Origin: an uncultured Nocardioides sp.
GTDB lineage: Bacteria; Actinomycetota; Actinomycetes; Propionibacteriales; Nocardioidaceae
DNA: 64,000 nucleotides
Direction of reading: 5' to 3'
Assembly: GCF_947489365.1 (NCBI RefSeq)
Contig: NZ_CANLDB010000009.1
Span: 62,001 to 126,000 of the forward strand
Shown here: positions 7,706-19,759 of the stretch, piece after piece
How positions within the stretch are numbered: position 1 is the stretch's first letter
How the letters are laid out: each line of letters opens with the position of its first letter
The notes under the pieces: generated by a model
What the model saw: only the letters and a program-made list of their open reading frames with translations
Told to the model about the DNA's origin: nothing
Database searches by the model: none
Made by a program: the position numbers and the translations under genes

Positions 7706-8268
7706 TTGTCCTCCTCCGATCGTGGGGCCCCCACCGAGCTCGACGAGCACGGCCGCGCCGTCATGGACGCGCGCGACGTCTCCCGGGCGCTCAGTCGGAT
7801 CGCGCACGAGATCCTCGAGCGCAACCGCGGCGCGACCGACCTGGTGCTGCTGGGCCTGCCGACCCGCGGGGTCCCGCTCGCCCGCCGCATCGCCCAGCGC
7901 ATCGAGGCCGTCGAGGGCGCCCCGGTGGCCACCGGCTCCCTCGACGTGACGCTCTACCGCGACGACCTGCGCCGCCAGCCCACCCGCGGGGTGCATCACA
8001 CCGAGGTCCCGCCCGGGGGCGTCGACGGCAAGGTCGTGGTGCTCGTGGACGACGTCCTGTTCTCGGGGCGGACCGTCCGCGCCGCCCTCGACGCGCTGGC
8101 CGACCTCGGCCGGCCGGCCGCCGTACGGCTGGCGGTGCTGGTCGACCGGGGCCACCGTGAGCTGCCGATCCGGGCCGACCACGTCGGCAAGAACCTCCCC
8201 AGCGCGCTCGCCGAGCGGGTGGGCTGCCGCCTGGAGGAGACCGACGGCCGGGACGAGGTGCTGATCGG

Positions 8269-8272
<4 letters not shown>
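7706..8272 (+). CDS. pyrR: bifunctional pyr operon regulator / uracil phosphoribosyltransferase PyrR
   Basis: PyrR (188 residues) senses UMP/PRPP and represses pyr genes through their leader RNAs. The PRPP-binding motif 'VVVLVDDVLFSGRTVRAAL' is at about residues 110-128, preceded by the 'YRDDL' flexible loop. The TTG at 7706 is the start because GAAGGAGG ends seven bases upstream and no better codon is in frame. The stop overlaps pyrB (ATGA). It is controlled by its own product through the adjacent leader hairpin. Confidence 0.95.
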
Positions 8273-9194
<922 letters not shown>

Positions 9195-9198
<4 letters not shown>

Positions 9199-10490
9199 GC
9201 CACGAGACGCCCACCGCCCCGCTGCTGGTCCGGGGCGCGACCCTGCCCGACGGCACCCGCGCCGACCTGCTCCTCGCCGACGGCGTCGTCACCGAGGTCG
9301 GCCCCGGGCTGGATGCCGGCTCCGCCGAGGTGCTGGACGCCGACGGCCTCGTCGCGCTGCCCGGTCTCGTCGACCTCCACACCCACCTGCGTGAACCCGG
9401 CCGGGAGGACGCCGAGACCGTCGCCACCGGGTCGCGGGCTGCCGCCGCTGGCGGGTTCACGGCCGTCCTGGCGATGGCGAACACCTCGCCGGTCACCGAC
9501 ACCGCCGAGGCCGCCGAGCGCGTGCTCGACCTCGGGCGGGCCGCCGGCCTGGTCGACGTGCAGCCGGTCGGCGCCGTCACCCACGGCCTCGAGGGTCAGC
9601 AGCTCGCCGAGCTCGGCCTCATGGCGCGCTCGCGCGCCGGGGTGCGGGTCTTCTCGGACGACGGCCGCTGCGTTGCCGACGCCCGGGTGATGCGGCGGGC
9701 GCTGGAGTACGTCAAGGCGTTCGGCGGCGTCGTCGCCCAGCACGCCCAGGACCCCACCCTCGCCGGGCCGGACGCGTGCTGCCACGAGGGGGAGACGTCC
9801 GGTCGCCTGGGGCTGCCCGGGTGGCCCGGCGTCGCCGAGGAGACCATCGTCGCCCGCGACGTGATGCTCGCCCGTCACACCGGCTCGCGCGTCCACGTCT
9901 GCCACGTCTCCAGCGCCGGCACCGTGGAGGTGCTGCGGTGGGCCAAGGCGCAGGGACTCCCGGTGACCGCCGAGGTGACGCCGCACCACCTGCTGCTCAC
10001 CACCGACGAGGTCGCCGGCTACGACCCGACGTACAAGGTGAACCCGCCGCTGCGCCCCGCCGAGGACGTCGCCGCGCTGCGCGCCGCCCTCGCCGACGGG
10101 ACGATCGACGCGGTCGCCACCGACCACGCCCCGCACGCCCGGCACGACAAGGAGCACGCCTTCACCGACGCCGCCTTCGGGATGGTGGGGCTCGAGACCG
10201 CGCTCGCCGTCGTCTCGGCGGTGATGGTCGCCGACGGCCCGTTCGGCTGGGACGACGTCGCCCGCGTGATGAGCGCGAACCCCGCCCGGATCGCCGGGCT
10301 GGCCGGGCAGGGCCGGCCGCTGGCGGTCGGGGAGCCGGCCAACCTGGCGCTCGTCGATCCCGCGGCCCGGGTCACGGTCGACCGGGACGCCACCCACTCG
10401 CTGTCGCGCAACAACCCCTGGCACGGCCGGGAGCTCGTGGGTCAGGTGCGGGCGACGGTCCTGCGCGGAGCTGTCACCCACCGCGCCTAG
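9195..10490 (+). CDS. pyrC: dihydroorotase (class I, long form)
   Basis: PyrC (431 residues) cyclises carbamoyl aspartate to dihydroorotate. It has the amidohydrolase zinc signature 'DLHTHLREPG' near residue 60, 'FSDDGR', 'AQHAQD', 'HVCHVS' and 'ATDHAPH' in the expected order. The length matches the class I type found beside pyrB. The ATG at 9195 overlaps the pyrB stop. It is the last gene of the pyrR-pyrB-pyrC unit and meets a convergent gene 34 bases later. Confidence 0.96.
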
Positions 10491-10498
10491 CGGGAGCG

Positions 10499-10512
10499 CC
10501 GTGCCCGCACGG
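10499..10512. terminator. small palindrome between convergent genes
   Basis: CCGTGCCCGCACGG lies in the 34-base gap between pyrC and the convergent phosphoesterase gene and could act as a weak bidirectional terminator. The perfect stem leaves a loop of only two bases, so the effective stem is shorter. The assignment is tentative. Confidence 0.3.
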
Positions 10513-10524
10513 GTCGGGGACGGG

Positions 10525-11532
10525 TCAGGGCCGGACGAACCCCATCCCGGTGACCGTGGCGTCGTACCGGGTCAGGTGGGCGCCGTTGGACGGCGTGAAG
10601 ATCCGCGTGGTCAGTGAGTTCGCGGTCGGGTCGACGGTGAGCAGCCGGACCGGGTTGGTGTCGGGGGAGTGGAACGCGCCGAGGAACGACGCGACCTTGT
10701 TGCCCTTCACGCCGGTGTCGGTCCGGTACGCCGCGGCGCCGGTGTGGCCGGAGAGCACGACCTTGATGTTGGCGTACTGCGACACCAGCTGCTGCCAGAG
10801 CTGCTGCGGGCTCGTCGCGCCGTACTCGGCGGAGGAGGCGATCCGTCCGTTCTCGTCGAGGTAGCTGTGGGTGGCGATGACGATGTTGCGACGCGGGTGG
10901 TGGGCGGCGACCGACTTCGCCCACTCGACGACGGCGGCGCGGGGCCACGGCTCGAGGCTCAGCACCATCCAGCGCAGGCCGCCGGCCTCGAAGTTCCGGT
11001 AGGCGTTCGCGATCCTGTCCGCCTCGAACCGGCCGGCGAAGCTGCGGGCGAAGGCAGCGTCGGTCTCGTCGGTGCGGCGCAGCAGGGAGGCGTCGTTGCA
11101 GGCCGAGCCGAAGCGCCGGGTGCACTCGGGGTTCTGCGTGTAGGGCAGGGAGCCGTAGCCGCCCTGACCGTTCCACCCGTGGCGGCGGCTGTCGTGGTTG
11201 CCCAGCGCCAGCTGCCACGGCACGCCCGCCGCTCCCAGGACGTCCATCGCCGAGCGGGCGCGGCTCAGCTGCTCGCCCGCGGCCCATCCCCAGTCGGTGA
11301 CGTCGCCGGTGTGGACGACGAAGCGCAGGTCGTCACCGGTCGCGCGCCCCGCCAGCCAGCGCGTGCGCTGGGCGAAGCGGTCGTCGCCGGAGCGGGACAC
11401 CTCGTTCTGGGTGTCAGGGATGACGCCGATCGTGAAGCGTGGGTCGGTGTCGTCCGCGGACGCCGCGGCGGCGGAACCGAGCAGGGCGGACAGGCCGAGG
11501 GACAGGACGAGAAGCAACCGGGGGAGGAGCAC
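10525..11532 (-). CDS. secreted calcineurin-like metallophosphoesterase
   Basis: The protein (335 residues) begins with a Sec signal peptide ('VLLPRLLLVLSLGLSALLG', then ASADD). The metallophosphoesterase blocks follow in order: 'IPDTQN', 'VHTGDVTDWG', 'ALGNHDSR', 'IATHSYL' and 'LSGHTG'. These supply the Asp, Asn and His ligands of a two-metal centre, so it probably hydrolyses phosphoesters outside the cytoplasm. The frame stays open far upstream through repeat DNA; the GTG at 11532 is chosen because the signal peptide begins there. GGAGGG lies about 15 bases upstream, rather far, so the start is uncertain. Confidence 0.85.
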   Translation of the reverse strand: MLLPRLLLVLSLGLSALLGSAAAASADDTDPRFTIGVIPDTQNEVSRSGDDRFAQRTRWLAGRATGDDLRFVVHTGDVTDWGWAAGEQLSRARSAMDVLGAAGVPWQLALGNHDSRRHGWNGQGGYGSLPYTQNPECTRRFGSACNDASLLRRTDETDAAFARSFAGRFEADRIANAYRNFEAGGLRWMVLSLEPWPRAAVVEWAKSVAAHHPRRNIVIATHSYLDENGRIASSAEYGATSPQQLWQQLVSQYANIKVVLSGHTGAAAYRTDTGVKGNKVASFLGAFHSPDTNPVRLLTVDPTANSLTTRIFTPSNGAHLTRYDATVTGMGFVRP

Positions 11533-11569
11533 GGATCGATCTTGGCACCCTCCGCCGACGCTGGGGGTG

Positions 11570-11930
11570 TCGGCGGTCTCGACGACGCGCGCTCGCTGCG
11601 CTCGCCTGCTGCTCGACCACCTGGGTCGCCGCCGGAGATCGAGGTGCGAGGCCGGCCACGGCCGAGCCACGAGATCCCTGCACCCGACCGCGGGGGCTGA
11701 GGTGGGTCGCCGTACGCCGGTCTCGACGACGCGCGCTCGCTGCGCTCGCGGGCTGCTCGACCACCTGGGGCGACGCGCGCTCGCTGCGCTCGCGTGCTGT
11801 TCGACCACCCGGGGCGCGGCCGGAGATCGAGGTGCGAGGCCGGCCACGGCCGAGCCACGAGATCCCTGCACCTGGCCGCGGAGGCTGAGGTGGGTCGCCG
11901 TACGCCGGTCCTGACGACGCGCGCTCGCTA
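11570..11930. repeat. intergenic repeat tract with both palindromic families
   Basis: Between 11533 and the next gene there is no supported CDS. The tract holds three copies of the GTCTCGACGACGCGCGCTCG...GCTGCTCGACCACC unit and two copies (starting 11632 and 11820, 188 bases apart) of CCGGAGATCGAGGTGCGAGG with its GAGCCACGAGATCC end. The two copies share long flanking sequence ending in GGTGGGTCGCCGTACGCCGGT, so the tract arose partly by tandem duplication. The last unit is cut short at 11929, exactly where the promoter of the next gene begins. Confidence 0.85.
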
Positions 11931-11954
11931 TGGCAACTATGTCGAGTGAGCCGC

Positions 11955-11960
11955 TAGAGT
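11955..11960 (+). promoter_or_regulatory. -10 box of the sulfotransferase gene (leaderless)
   Basis: TAGAGT is followed by TTTGTC and then the ATG at 11967. Six bases of spacing and no Shine-Dalgarno indicate a leaderless mRNA. The box sits immediately next to the truncated end of the repeat tract. Confidence 0.6.
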
Positions 11961-11966
11961 TTTGTC

Positions 11967-12950
11967 ATGGCACGACGTCGCGGTCCCGACTTCTTCCTGA
12001 TCGGCGCACCGAAGGCGGGGACCAGCGCCCTGCACAAGGCGCTGGAGCAGCACCCCGGTCTGTTCCTGTCGCGGCCGAAGGAGCCGAAGTACTACATGTG
12101 CGGCGACTCGCCGCCGCCGGCGTACAAGGGCCCGGGCGACGCGCACAGCAACCAGGAGTGGGTCTGGCAGCGGGAGCGCTACCTCGCGCTGTTCGACGAC
12201 GCGCCCGAGACGGCCCTGCGGGGCGAGAGCACGCCGTTCTACCTCTACAACCGCGACGCGCGGCGGCGGATCGCCGCCGACAACCCCGACGCGAAGCTGA
12301 TCGCCGTCCTGCGCGACCCCGTGGACCGGGCCTACTCGAACTGGATGCACCTGTGGATGGACGGCCTCGAGCCGCGGTGCGACATCGTCGAGGCCGTCCA
12401 GCACGAGAAGTGGCGCATCGACCAGGGGTGGGCGCCGTTCTGGCACTACTCCTCGCTCGGCATGTACGGGCGGCAGGTCGCTGACCTGTACGACCACGTC
12501 CCGGCGTCCCAGGTGCTGCTCCTGCGCTACAAGGAGCTGGTCGACTCCCCGGGCGCGACGTTGCAGCGCGTCTTCGACTTCCTCGGCGTCCCGCAGGTCG
12601 AGATCGAGACCATCCCGGCCGACAACTCACGGCCTTTCGTCGAGGACGGCCTGCGCACGAAGCTGCTCGGGCCCGTCATCCGGGCCGGGGCCTGGGCCGG
12701 GCAGTTCGCGCCCCCGCAGGCGTGGCGCCGCGCGAGCAGCCCCCTGATCCGTCAGCTGCAGCGCAGCGGCCAGGGCGGGCGGCCGAGCCTGACCCCGGAG
12801 CAGCGGTTCACCCTGCTCGAGCCGCACCGCGAGGACATCGCCCGGCTGTCGGAGCTGACCGGCCAGGACTTCTCCGAGTGGCTGCAGCACCGCGACGGCG
12901 GATCGTTCGCGACGCGTGCGGGGCGCGAGGACGCGCTCACCAGCCGCTGA
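11967..12950 (+). CDS. sulfotransferase family protein
   Basis: This 327-residue enzyme has the PAPS-binding signatures of the heparan/Stf0-type fold: a 5'-phosphosulfate loop 'IGAPKAGTSALHKALEQHP' near residue 11 and a 3'-phosphate motif 'VLRDPVDRAYSNWMH' near residue 115. It would transfer sulfate from PAPS to a hydroxyl or amine acceptor; the acceptor cannot be told from sequence. It stands alone, and its last 14 bases overlap the 3' end of the convergent neighbour. Confidence 0.88.
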   Translation: MARRRGPDFFLIGAPKAGTSALHKALEQHPGLFLSRPKEPKYYMCGDSPPPAYKGPGDAHSNQEWVWQRERYLALFDDAPETALRGESTPFYLYNRDARRRIAADNPDAKLIAVLRDPVDRAYSNWMHLWMDGLEPRCDIVEAVQHEKWRIDQGWAPFWHYSSLGMYGRQVADLYDHVPASQVLLLRYKELVDSPGATLQRVFDFLGVPQVEIETIPADNSRPFVEDGLRTKLLGPVIRAGAWAGQFAPPQAWRRASSPLIRQLQRSGQGGRPSLTPEQRFTLLEPHREDIARLSELTGQDFSEWLQHRDGGSFATRAGREDALTSR

Positions 12951-13848
12951 GGAGCCCCGTCACCAGGTCGTGCGCCCCGTCGGGGCGGGCGATCTCGGCG
13001 TAGCAACGCAGCCGGCCGTCGGGCAGCCGCACGGTGGCCGCGTAGCGCCACGCGCCGTCGGAGTCCCGTGAGGCGAGCGGCTCGGTGGTGCGGCTCGTCA
13101 GGACCGAGGCCGGGCCGGCGCCGGGCTCGCCGACCGCGACCCCGCACCGCTCGTGCCAGTTGTCCTCCTTACGGGGGCGACCGTCGTACAGGACGACGAG
13201 GGGGTCGAGCGAGACCACCGCGGTGACCCGCGCACCCCGGGCGTCCCACATGCCGGGACGGGGCGCGAGGACCGTGCCGTGCCGTGTCCACGAGAGCCCG
13301 TCGGTGCTCGAGTGGTACGACGTCGTCATCCGGTCCTCCTCACCCGCCTCGTCGAGCGGGTGGTCGCAGGACCACAGGTGCCAGCCGCCGTCGGGGTCGA
13401 CGTGGACCACGGGGTCCTTGACCCCGACGGTGTCGTCGCCCGGCAGGACGAGGGTGCGTCGTCCGCGGGGGAGGTCCTCGACGGTGTCGGCGTCGAGCGC
13501 CTCGACCCACCAGTGCTTGGAGTCCGGGGTCGCGCAGGACAGGTAGAGCCGCCACCCGCCGTCCGGGCGGCGCAGCACCACGGGGCGCTCGAAGGACTCC
13601 GCGCCGAACTCGTCGCGCTCGACCTCGCAGACGGTCTCGAAGGAGATCCCGTCGACCGAGGCGGCGACGACCACGGCGACGCCGCGGCCCTCGGTGAGCG
13701 GGCGCCGGACGCGGTAGGTGAGGTAGGTCACGCCCTCGACGAGCACCGCCGACGCGGCCCCGCTCCAGTTGCCCGGGCCGGCGTCGGGCGCCGGCACCAC
13801 CACGCGGGGCTCGTCGAGGAAGGGCAGGCCCAGGTCGAGGACGGTCAT
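12937..13848 (-). CDS. glycoside hydrolase-like five-bladed beta-propeller protein
   Basis: The 303-residue cytoplasmic protein (no signal peptide) has repeated beta-blade patterns such as 'SFERPVVLRRPDGGWRLYLS', 'VKDPVVHVDPDGGWHLW' and 'GMWDARGARVTAV'. These resemble the GH32/43/68 propeller superfamily. Candidate acidic residues lie in these blades, but I cannot assign a catalytic set or a substrate. It overlaps the convergent sulfotransferase by 14 bases at its 3' end and is divergent from carA. A leaderless promoter precedes the ATG. Confidence 0.65.
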   Translation of the reverse strand: MTVLDLGLPFLDEPRVVVPAPDAGPGNWSGAASAVLVEGVTYLTYRVRRPLTEGRGVAVVVAASVDGISFETVCEVERDEFGAESFERPVVLRRPDGGWRLYLSCATPDSKHWWVEALDADTVEDLPRGRRTLVLPGDDTVGVKDPVVHVDPDGGWHLWSCDHPLDEAGEEDRMTTSYHSSTDGLSWTRHGTVLAPRPGMWDARGARVTAVVSLDPLVVLYDGRPRKEDNWHERCGVAVGEPGAGPASVLTSRTTEPLASRDSDGAWRYAATVRLPDGRLRCYAEIARPDGAHDLVTGLLSGW

Positions 13849-13854
13849 GGTCGA

Positions 13855-13860
13855 AGTCTA
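13855..13860 (-). promoter_or_regulatory. -10 box of the propeller gene (leaderless)
   Basis: Read on the minus strand, TAGACT is followed by TCGACC and the ATG at 13848, a spacing of six bases with no Shine-Dalgarno. Confidence 0.6.
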
Positions 13861-13896
13861 GTGAAACGGTCAGGAATGCGGGCGTCGGCGCGCTGC

Positions 13897-13902
13897 TAGA
13901 GT
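13897..13902 (+). promoter_or_regulatory. -10 box of the carA-carB operon
   Basis: TAGAGT lies 14 bases upstream of the second PyrR-binding leader element, matching the layout in front of pyrR. Confidence 0.55.
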
Positions 13903-13916
13903 CACCGCGACCGACA

Positions 13917-13952
13917 TCCTTTAACTGGCCGTCCCGTGAGGCGGAGAAGGAG
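13917..13952 (+). promoter_or_regulatory. PyrR-binding leader hairpin covering the carA Shine-Dalgarno
   Basis: This copy is nearly identical to the pyrR leader. It has TCCTT (13917-13921), CCGTCCCGTGAGGCGG (13929-13944) and GAAGGAGG at the end (13945-13952). The TCCTT/AAGGA pairing again hides the ribosome binding site. It places carA-carB under the same UMP-dependent translational control as pyrR-pyrB-pyrC, although the operons are separated by three unrelated genes. Confidence 0.88.
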
Positions 13953-13959
13953 GTACGGC

Positions 13960-15080
13960 GTGGTCCCGCCTGCGATCCTCGTGCTCGAGGACGGACGTAC
14001 GTTCACCGGGGAGTCCTACGGCGCCGAGGGGGAGACCTTCGGCGAGGCCGTGTTCTCGACCGGCATGACCGGTTACCAGGAGACGCTCACCGACCCGAGC
14101 TACCACCGGCAGGTCGTCGTCATGACGGCCCCGCACGTGGGCAACACCGGCGTCAACGACGACGACCCGGAGTCGCGTCGCATCTGGGTCGCGGGGTACG
14201 TCGTCCGCGACCCCGCCCGGCGGCACTCGTCGTGGCGCGCCACCGGCTCGCTGGACGACGCGCTGCGCGACCAGGGCGTCGTCGGCATCTCCGGCGTCGA
14301 CACGCGCGCGCTGACCCGCCACCTGCGCGAGCGGGGCGCGATGCGCGTCGGGATCTCCACGACGACCACCGACCCGGCCGCGCTGCTGGAGCGGGTCCGC
14401 TCCGCACCGGCCATGGCCGGGGCCGAGCTGGCGGGGGAGGTCAGCACCGCCGAGCCGTACGTCGTCCCCGCCGAGGGCACCACCCGCCTCCGCGTGGCGG
14501 CGCTCGACCTCGGCATCAAGGCCAACACCCCGCGCATGCTCGCCGCTCGCGGCGTCGAGGTCCACGTGCTGCCCGCGACCTCGTCGCTCGACGACGTCCG
14601 TGCCCTCTCCCCGGACGGGCTGTTCTACTCCAACGGTCCCGGCGACCCGGCGGCCACGACCGACCAGGTCGCGCTGCTGCAGGGGGCCCTCGGCGAGGGC
14701 TTGCCGTACTTCGGGATCTGCTTCGGCAACCAGCTGTTCGGCCGGGCGCTCGGGTTCGGCACCTACAAGCTCACCTACGGCCACCGTGGCATCAACCAGC
14801 CGGTGATGGACCGCACCACGGGCCGTGTCGAGGTCACCGCCCACAACCACGGCTTCGCCGTCGACGCCCCGCTGGACGCCGTCACCACGACGCCGTACGG
14901 CGCGGCGAGCGTGAGCCACGTCTGCCTCAACGACGACGTCGTCGAGGGCCTCGAGCTGCGCGACGACTCCGAGCGGCTGCGGGCCTTCTCCGTGCAGTAC
15001 CACCCGGAGGCCGCGGCCGGGCCGCACGACGCGGCGTACCTCTTCGACCGGTTCTGCGACCTCATGGAAGGACGCCACTG

Positions 15081-15081
<1 letters not shown>
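13960..15081 (+). CDS. carA: carbamoyl-phosphate synthase small (glutaminase) chain
   Basis: CarA (373 residues) releases ammonia from glutamine and channels it to CarB. The N-terminal domain starts 'AILVLEDGRTFTGESYGAEG'. The class I glutaminase domain has 'YFGICFGNQLFGRALG' with the nucleophilic Cys and 'QYHPEAAAGPHDA' with the His-Glu pair. The GTG at 13960 is the start because GAAGGAGG ends seven bases upstream; an in-frame GTG at 13936 lies inside the PyrR hairpin and is unlikely to be used. The stop overlaps carB by one base. Confidence 0.95.
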
Positions 15082-18443
<3,362 letters not shown>

Positions 18444-18540
18444 GGCCGAGTCGGCGCGTTCTCACGGCGGTGTGGCGCCGAGTCGGCGCGTTCTCACGGC
18501 GGGTGGGCGTCGAGTCGGCGGGTTCTCACGACGGGACGCC
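18444..18540 (+). repeat. 32 bp tandem array, forward orientation (3 units)
   Basis: GAGTCGG cores start at 18448, 18480 and 18512, exactly 32 bases apart. The unit reads GAGTCGGCGCGTTCTCACG followed by a 13-base part close to GCGGTGTGGCGCC. The array fills the whole gap between the carB stop and the convergent DUF559/AbiEi gene. The same 19-base portion recurs in inverted orientation on the other side of that gene. Confidence 0.9.
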
Positions 18541-19512
18541 TCACCACCGGAGACGGGTGCCGAGACGACCGAGCGCCTCGGCGTGGCCGCCACGGAGGAG
18601 GGCGTCGACGTCCTGGTGATGTCCGAAGACGTTCTCCTTCCGCGCCGCGACGATGGTCCAGTCGCGCTCCCGGCACAGGTACGACCTCCGGTCCCTGTCG
18701 TGCTCCAGCTGCTCGGGCGAGGAGTGCCACTCCTCCCCGTCGTACTCGGCGGCGAAGCGGATCTCCTCGTGGCCGAGGTCGAGTCGGGCGAGCAGCCGAC
18801 CGAGCTCGCGGACCTCGACCTGAGGGACGGGGCGGCCGAGCCCGGTCTCGAGCCACCGCAGGCGCAGGACGGACTCACCCGGTGACTCCGAGCGCGGGTC
18901 GACGAGCGGGGCGATCGCGCGCAGGGTCGTGACCCACCGCATGCCGGCGAAGCGTGGGACCTCGGCCAGCAGCTCGTCGAGGCCGAAATGACCGAGTCGC
19001 GCCGTGGCGTCCATCGCCGAGATCGCCATGTCGGTGGAGCGGACCCGGCCCAGGTCGAGTGCGGTGCGCAGCGGTGTGGTGACGCGGAGGCCGTGGACCT
19101 CGGACGTGTCACGGTCCAGCAGGTTGCGCTCACCGCTGTCGGCGAGCGCCCGGCGGATCCGTCCGTGCCCTGACGGGCGGAACAGGGAGATCGGCCGCAG
19201 AGCCAGGTGCTCACCCGGAGCGAGCGCCATCTCCGCGCCGCGCAACCACGCCGCGTGGCGGTCGCACACGATCGCGTCCTCCGGTACGACGAGTCCGAGC
19301 GCCTGGGCCCGGATGCGCAGCGAATCACCGGCCTGCACCGCCACGTACGCGCCCTGGACAGGCCGTCTCAGCAAGGACTGGCGCACCAGCCTCGTCAGCA
19401 TGTTCGCGGTGACGCCCTCGGCCGCTGCCTCGGTGACGCTGAACGGACGGTCGAGCGGGAGCGGGAAGGAGTCGTCCAGGAGGGCCAGGGGTGGTGTCGT
19501 CGCGAGCGTCAT
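18541..19512 (-). CDS. AbiEi-type N-terminal domain plus DUF559-like C-terminal domain protein
   Basis: The protein (323 residues from the ATG at 19512) starts with a short winged-helix-like region ('FSVTEAAAEGVTANMLTRLV', then '..LLRRPVQGAYVAV') of the kind found in AbiEi-family antitoxins. Its C-terminal ~110 residues ('RFAAEYDGEEWHSSPEQLEHDRDR' region, 'CRERDWTIVAARKENVFG') resemble DUF559, a Vsr/restriction-endonuclease-like fold. Such genes are numerous in actinobacteria, mostly as orphans of unknown role. No AbiEii-like toxin partner is adjacent. A GTG at 19581 is an alternative start. The gene is bracketed by inverted 32 bp arrays. Confidence 0.7.
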   Translation of the reverse strand: MTLATTPPLALLDDSFPLPLDRPFSVTEAAAEGVTANMLTRLVRQSLLRRPVQGAYVAVQAGDSLRIRAQALGLVVPEDAIVCDRHAAWLRGAEMALAPGEHLALRPISLFRPSGHGRIRRALADSGERNLLDRDTSEVHGLRVTTPLRTALDLGRVRSTDMAISAMDATARLGHFGLDELLAEVPRFAGMRWVTTLRAIAPLVDPRSESPGESVLRLRWLETGLGRPVPQVEVRELGRLLARLDLGHEEIRFAAEYDGEEWHSSPEQLEHDRDRRSYLCRERDWTIVAARKENVFGHHQDVDALLRGGHAEALGRLGTRLRW

Positions 19513-19611
19513 GTCCCCATGGAGGCACCGCGATGGAGCAACGTGGTCCCGGCGAGCGTCGTCCTGTGCACAACCAGGCACGCCCGGCGCCGGTGGAGGA
19601 GATGCGGCTGC

Positions 19612-19758
19612 GAGAACGCGCCGACTCAGCGCTCTCCGCGCGTGAGAACGCGCCCACTCAGCGCTCTCCGCGCGTGAGAAGGGGCCGACTCACCGCTGTT
19701 CGCGCGTGAGAACGCGCCGACTCAGCGCTCTCCGGGCGTGAGAACGCGCCGACTCGGC
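19612..19758 (-). repeat. 32 bp tandem array, inverted orientation (5 units)
   Basis: CCGACTC (or the CCCACTC variant) cores start at 19621, 19653, 19685, 19717 and 19749, exactly 32 bases apart. Read on the minus strand the unit is GAGTCGGCGCGTTCTCACG plus a part close to CGCGGAGAGCGCT. The first 19 bases equal the array at 18444-18540 but the last 13 differ. No gene lies between 19513 and 19759. Confidence 0.9.
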
Positions 19759-19759
19759 G

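Noticed and set aside
10525..11871. Phosphoesterase extended to a start at 11871
   Set aside because: The extra ~113 residues are translated REP-like repeats, and a signal peptide begins at the GTG at 11532.
13936..13959. carA start at 13936
   Set aside because: That GTG is the loop of the PyrR hairpin. The GTG at 13960 has a properly spaced GAAGGAGG and the family N-terminus.
18444..19758. CRISPR array
   Set aside because: The units repeat end to end at 32 bases with no unique spacers, and there are no cas genes in the window.
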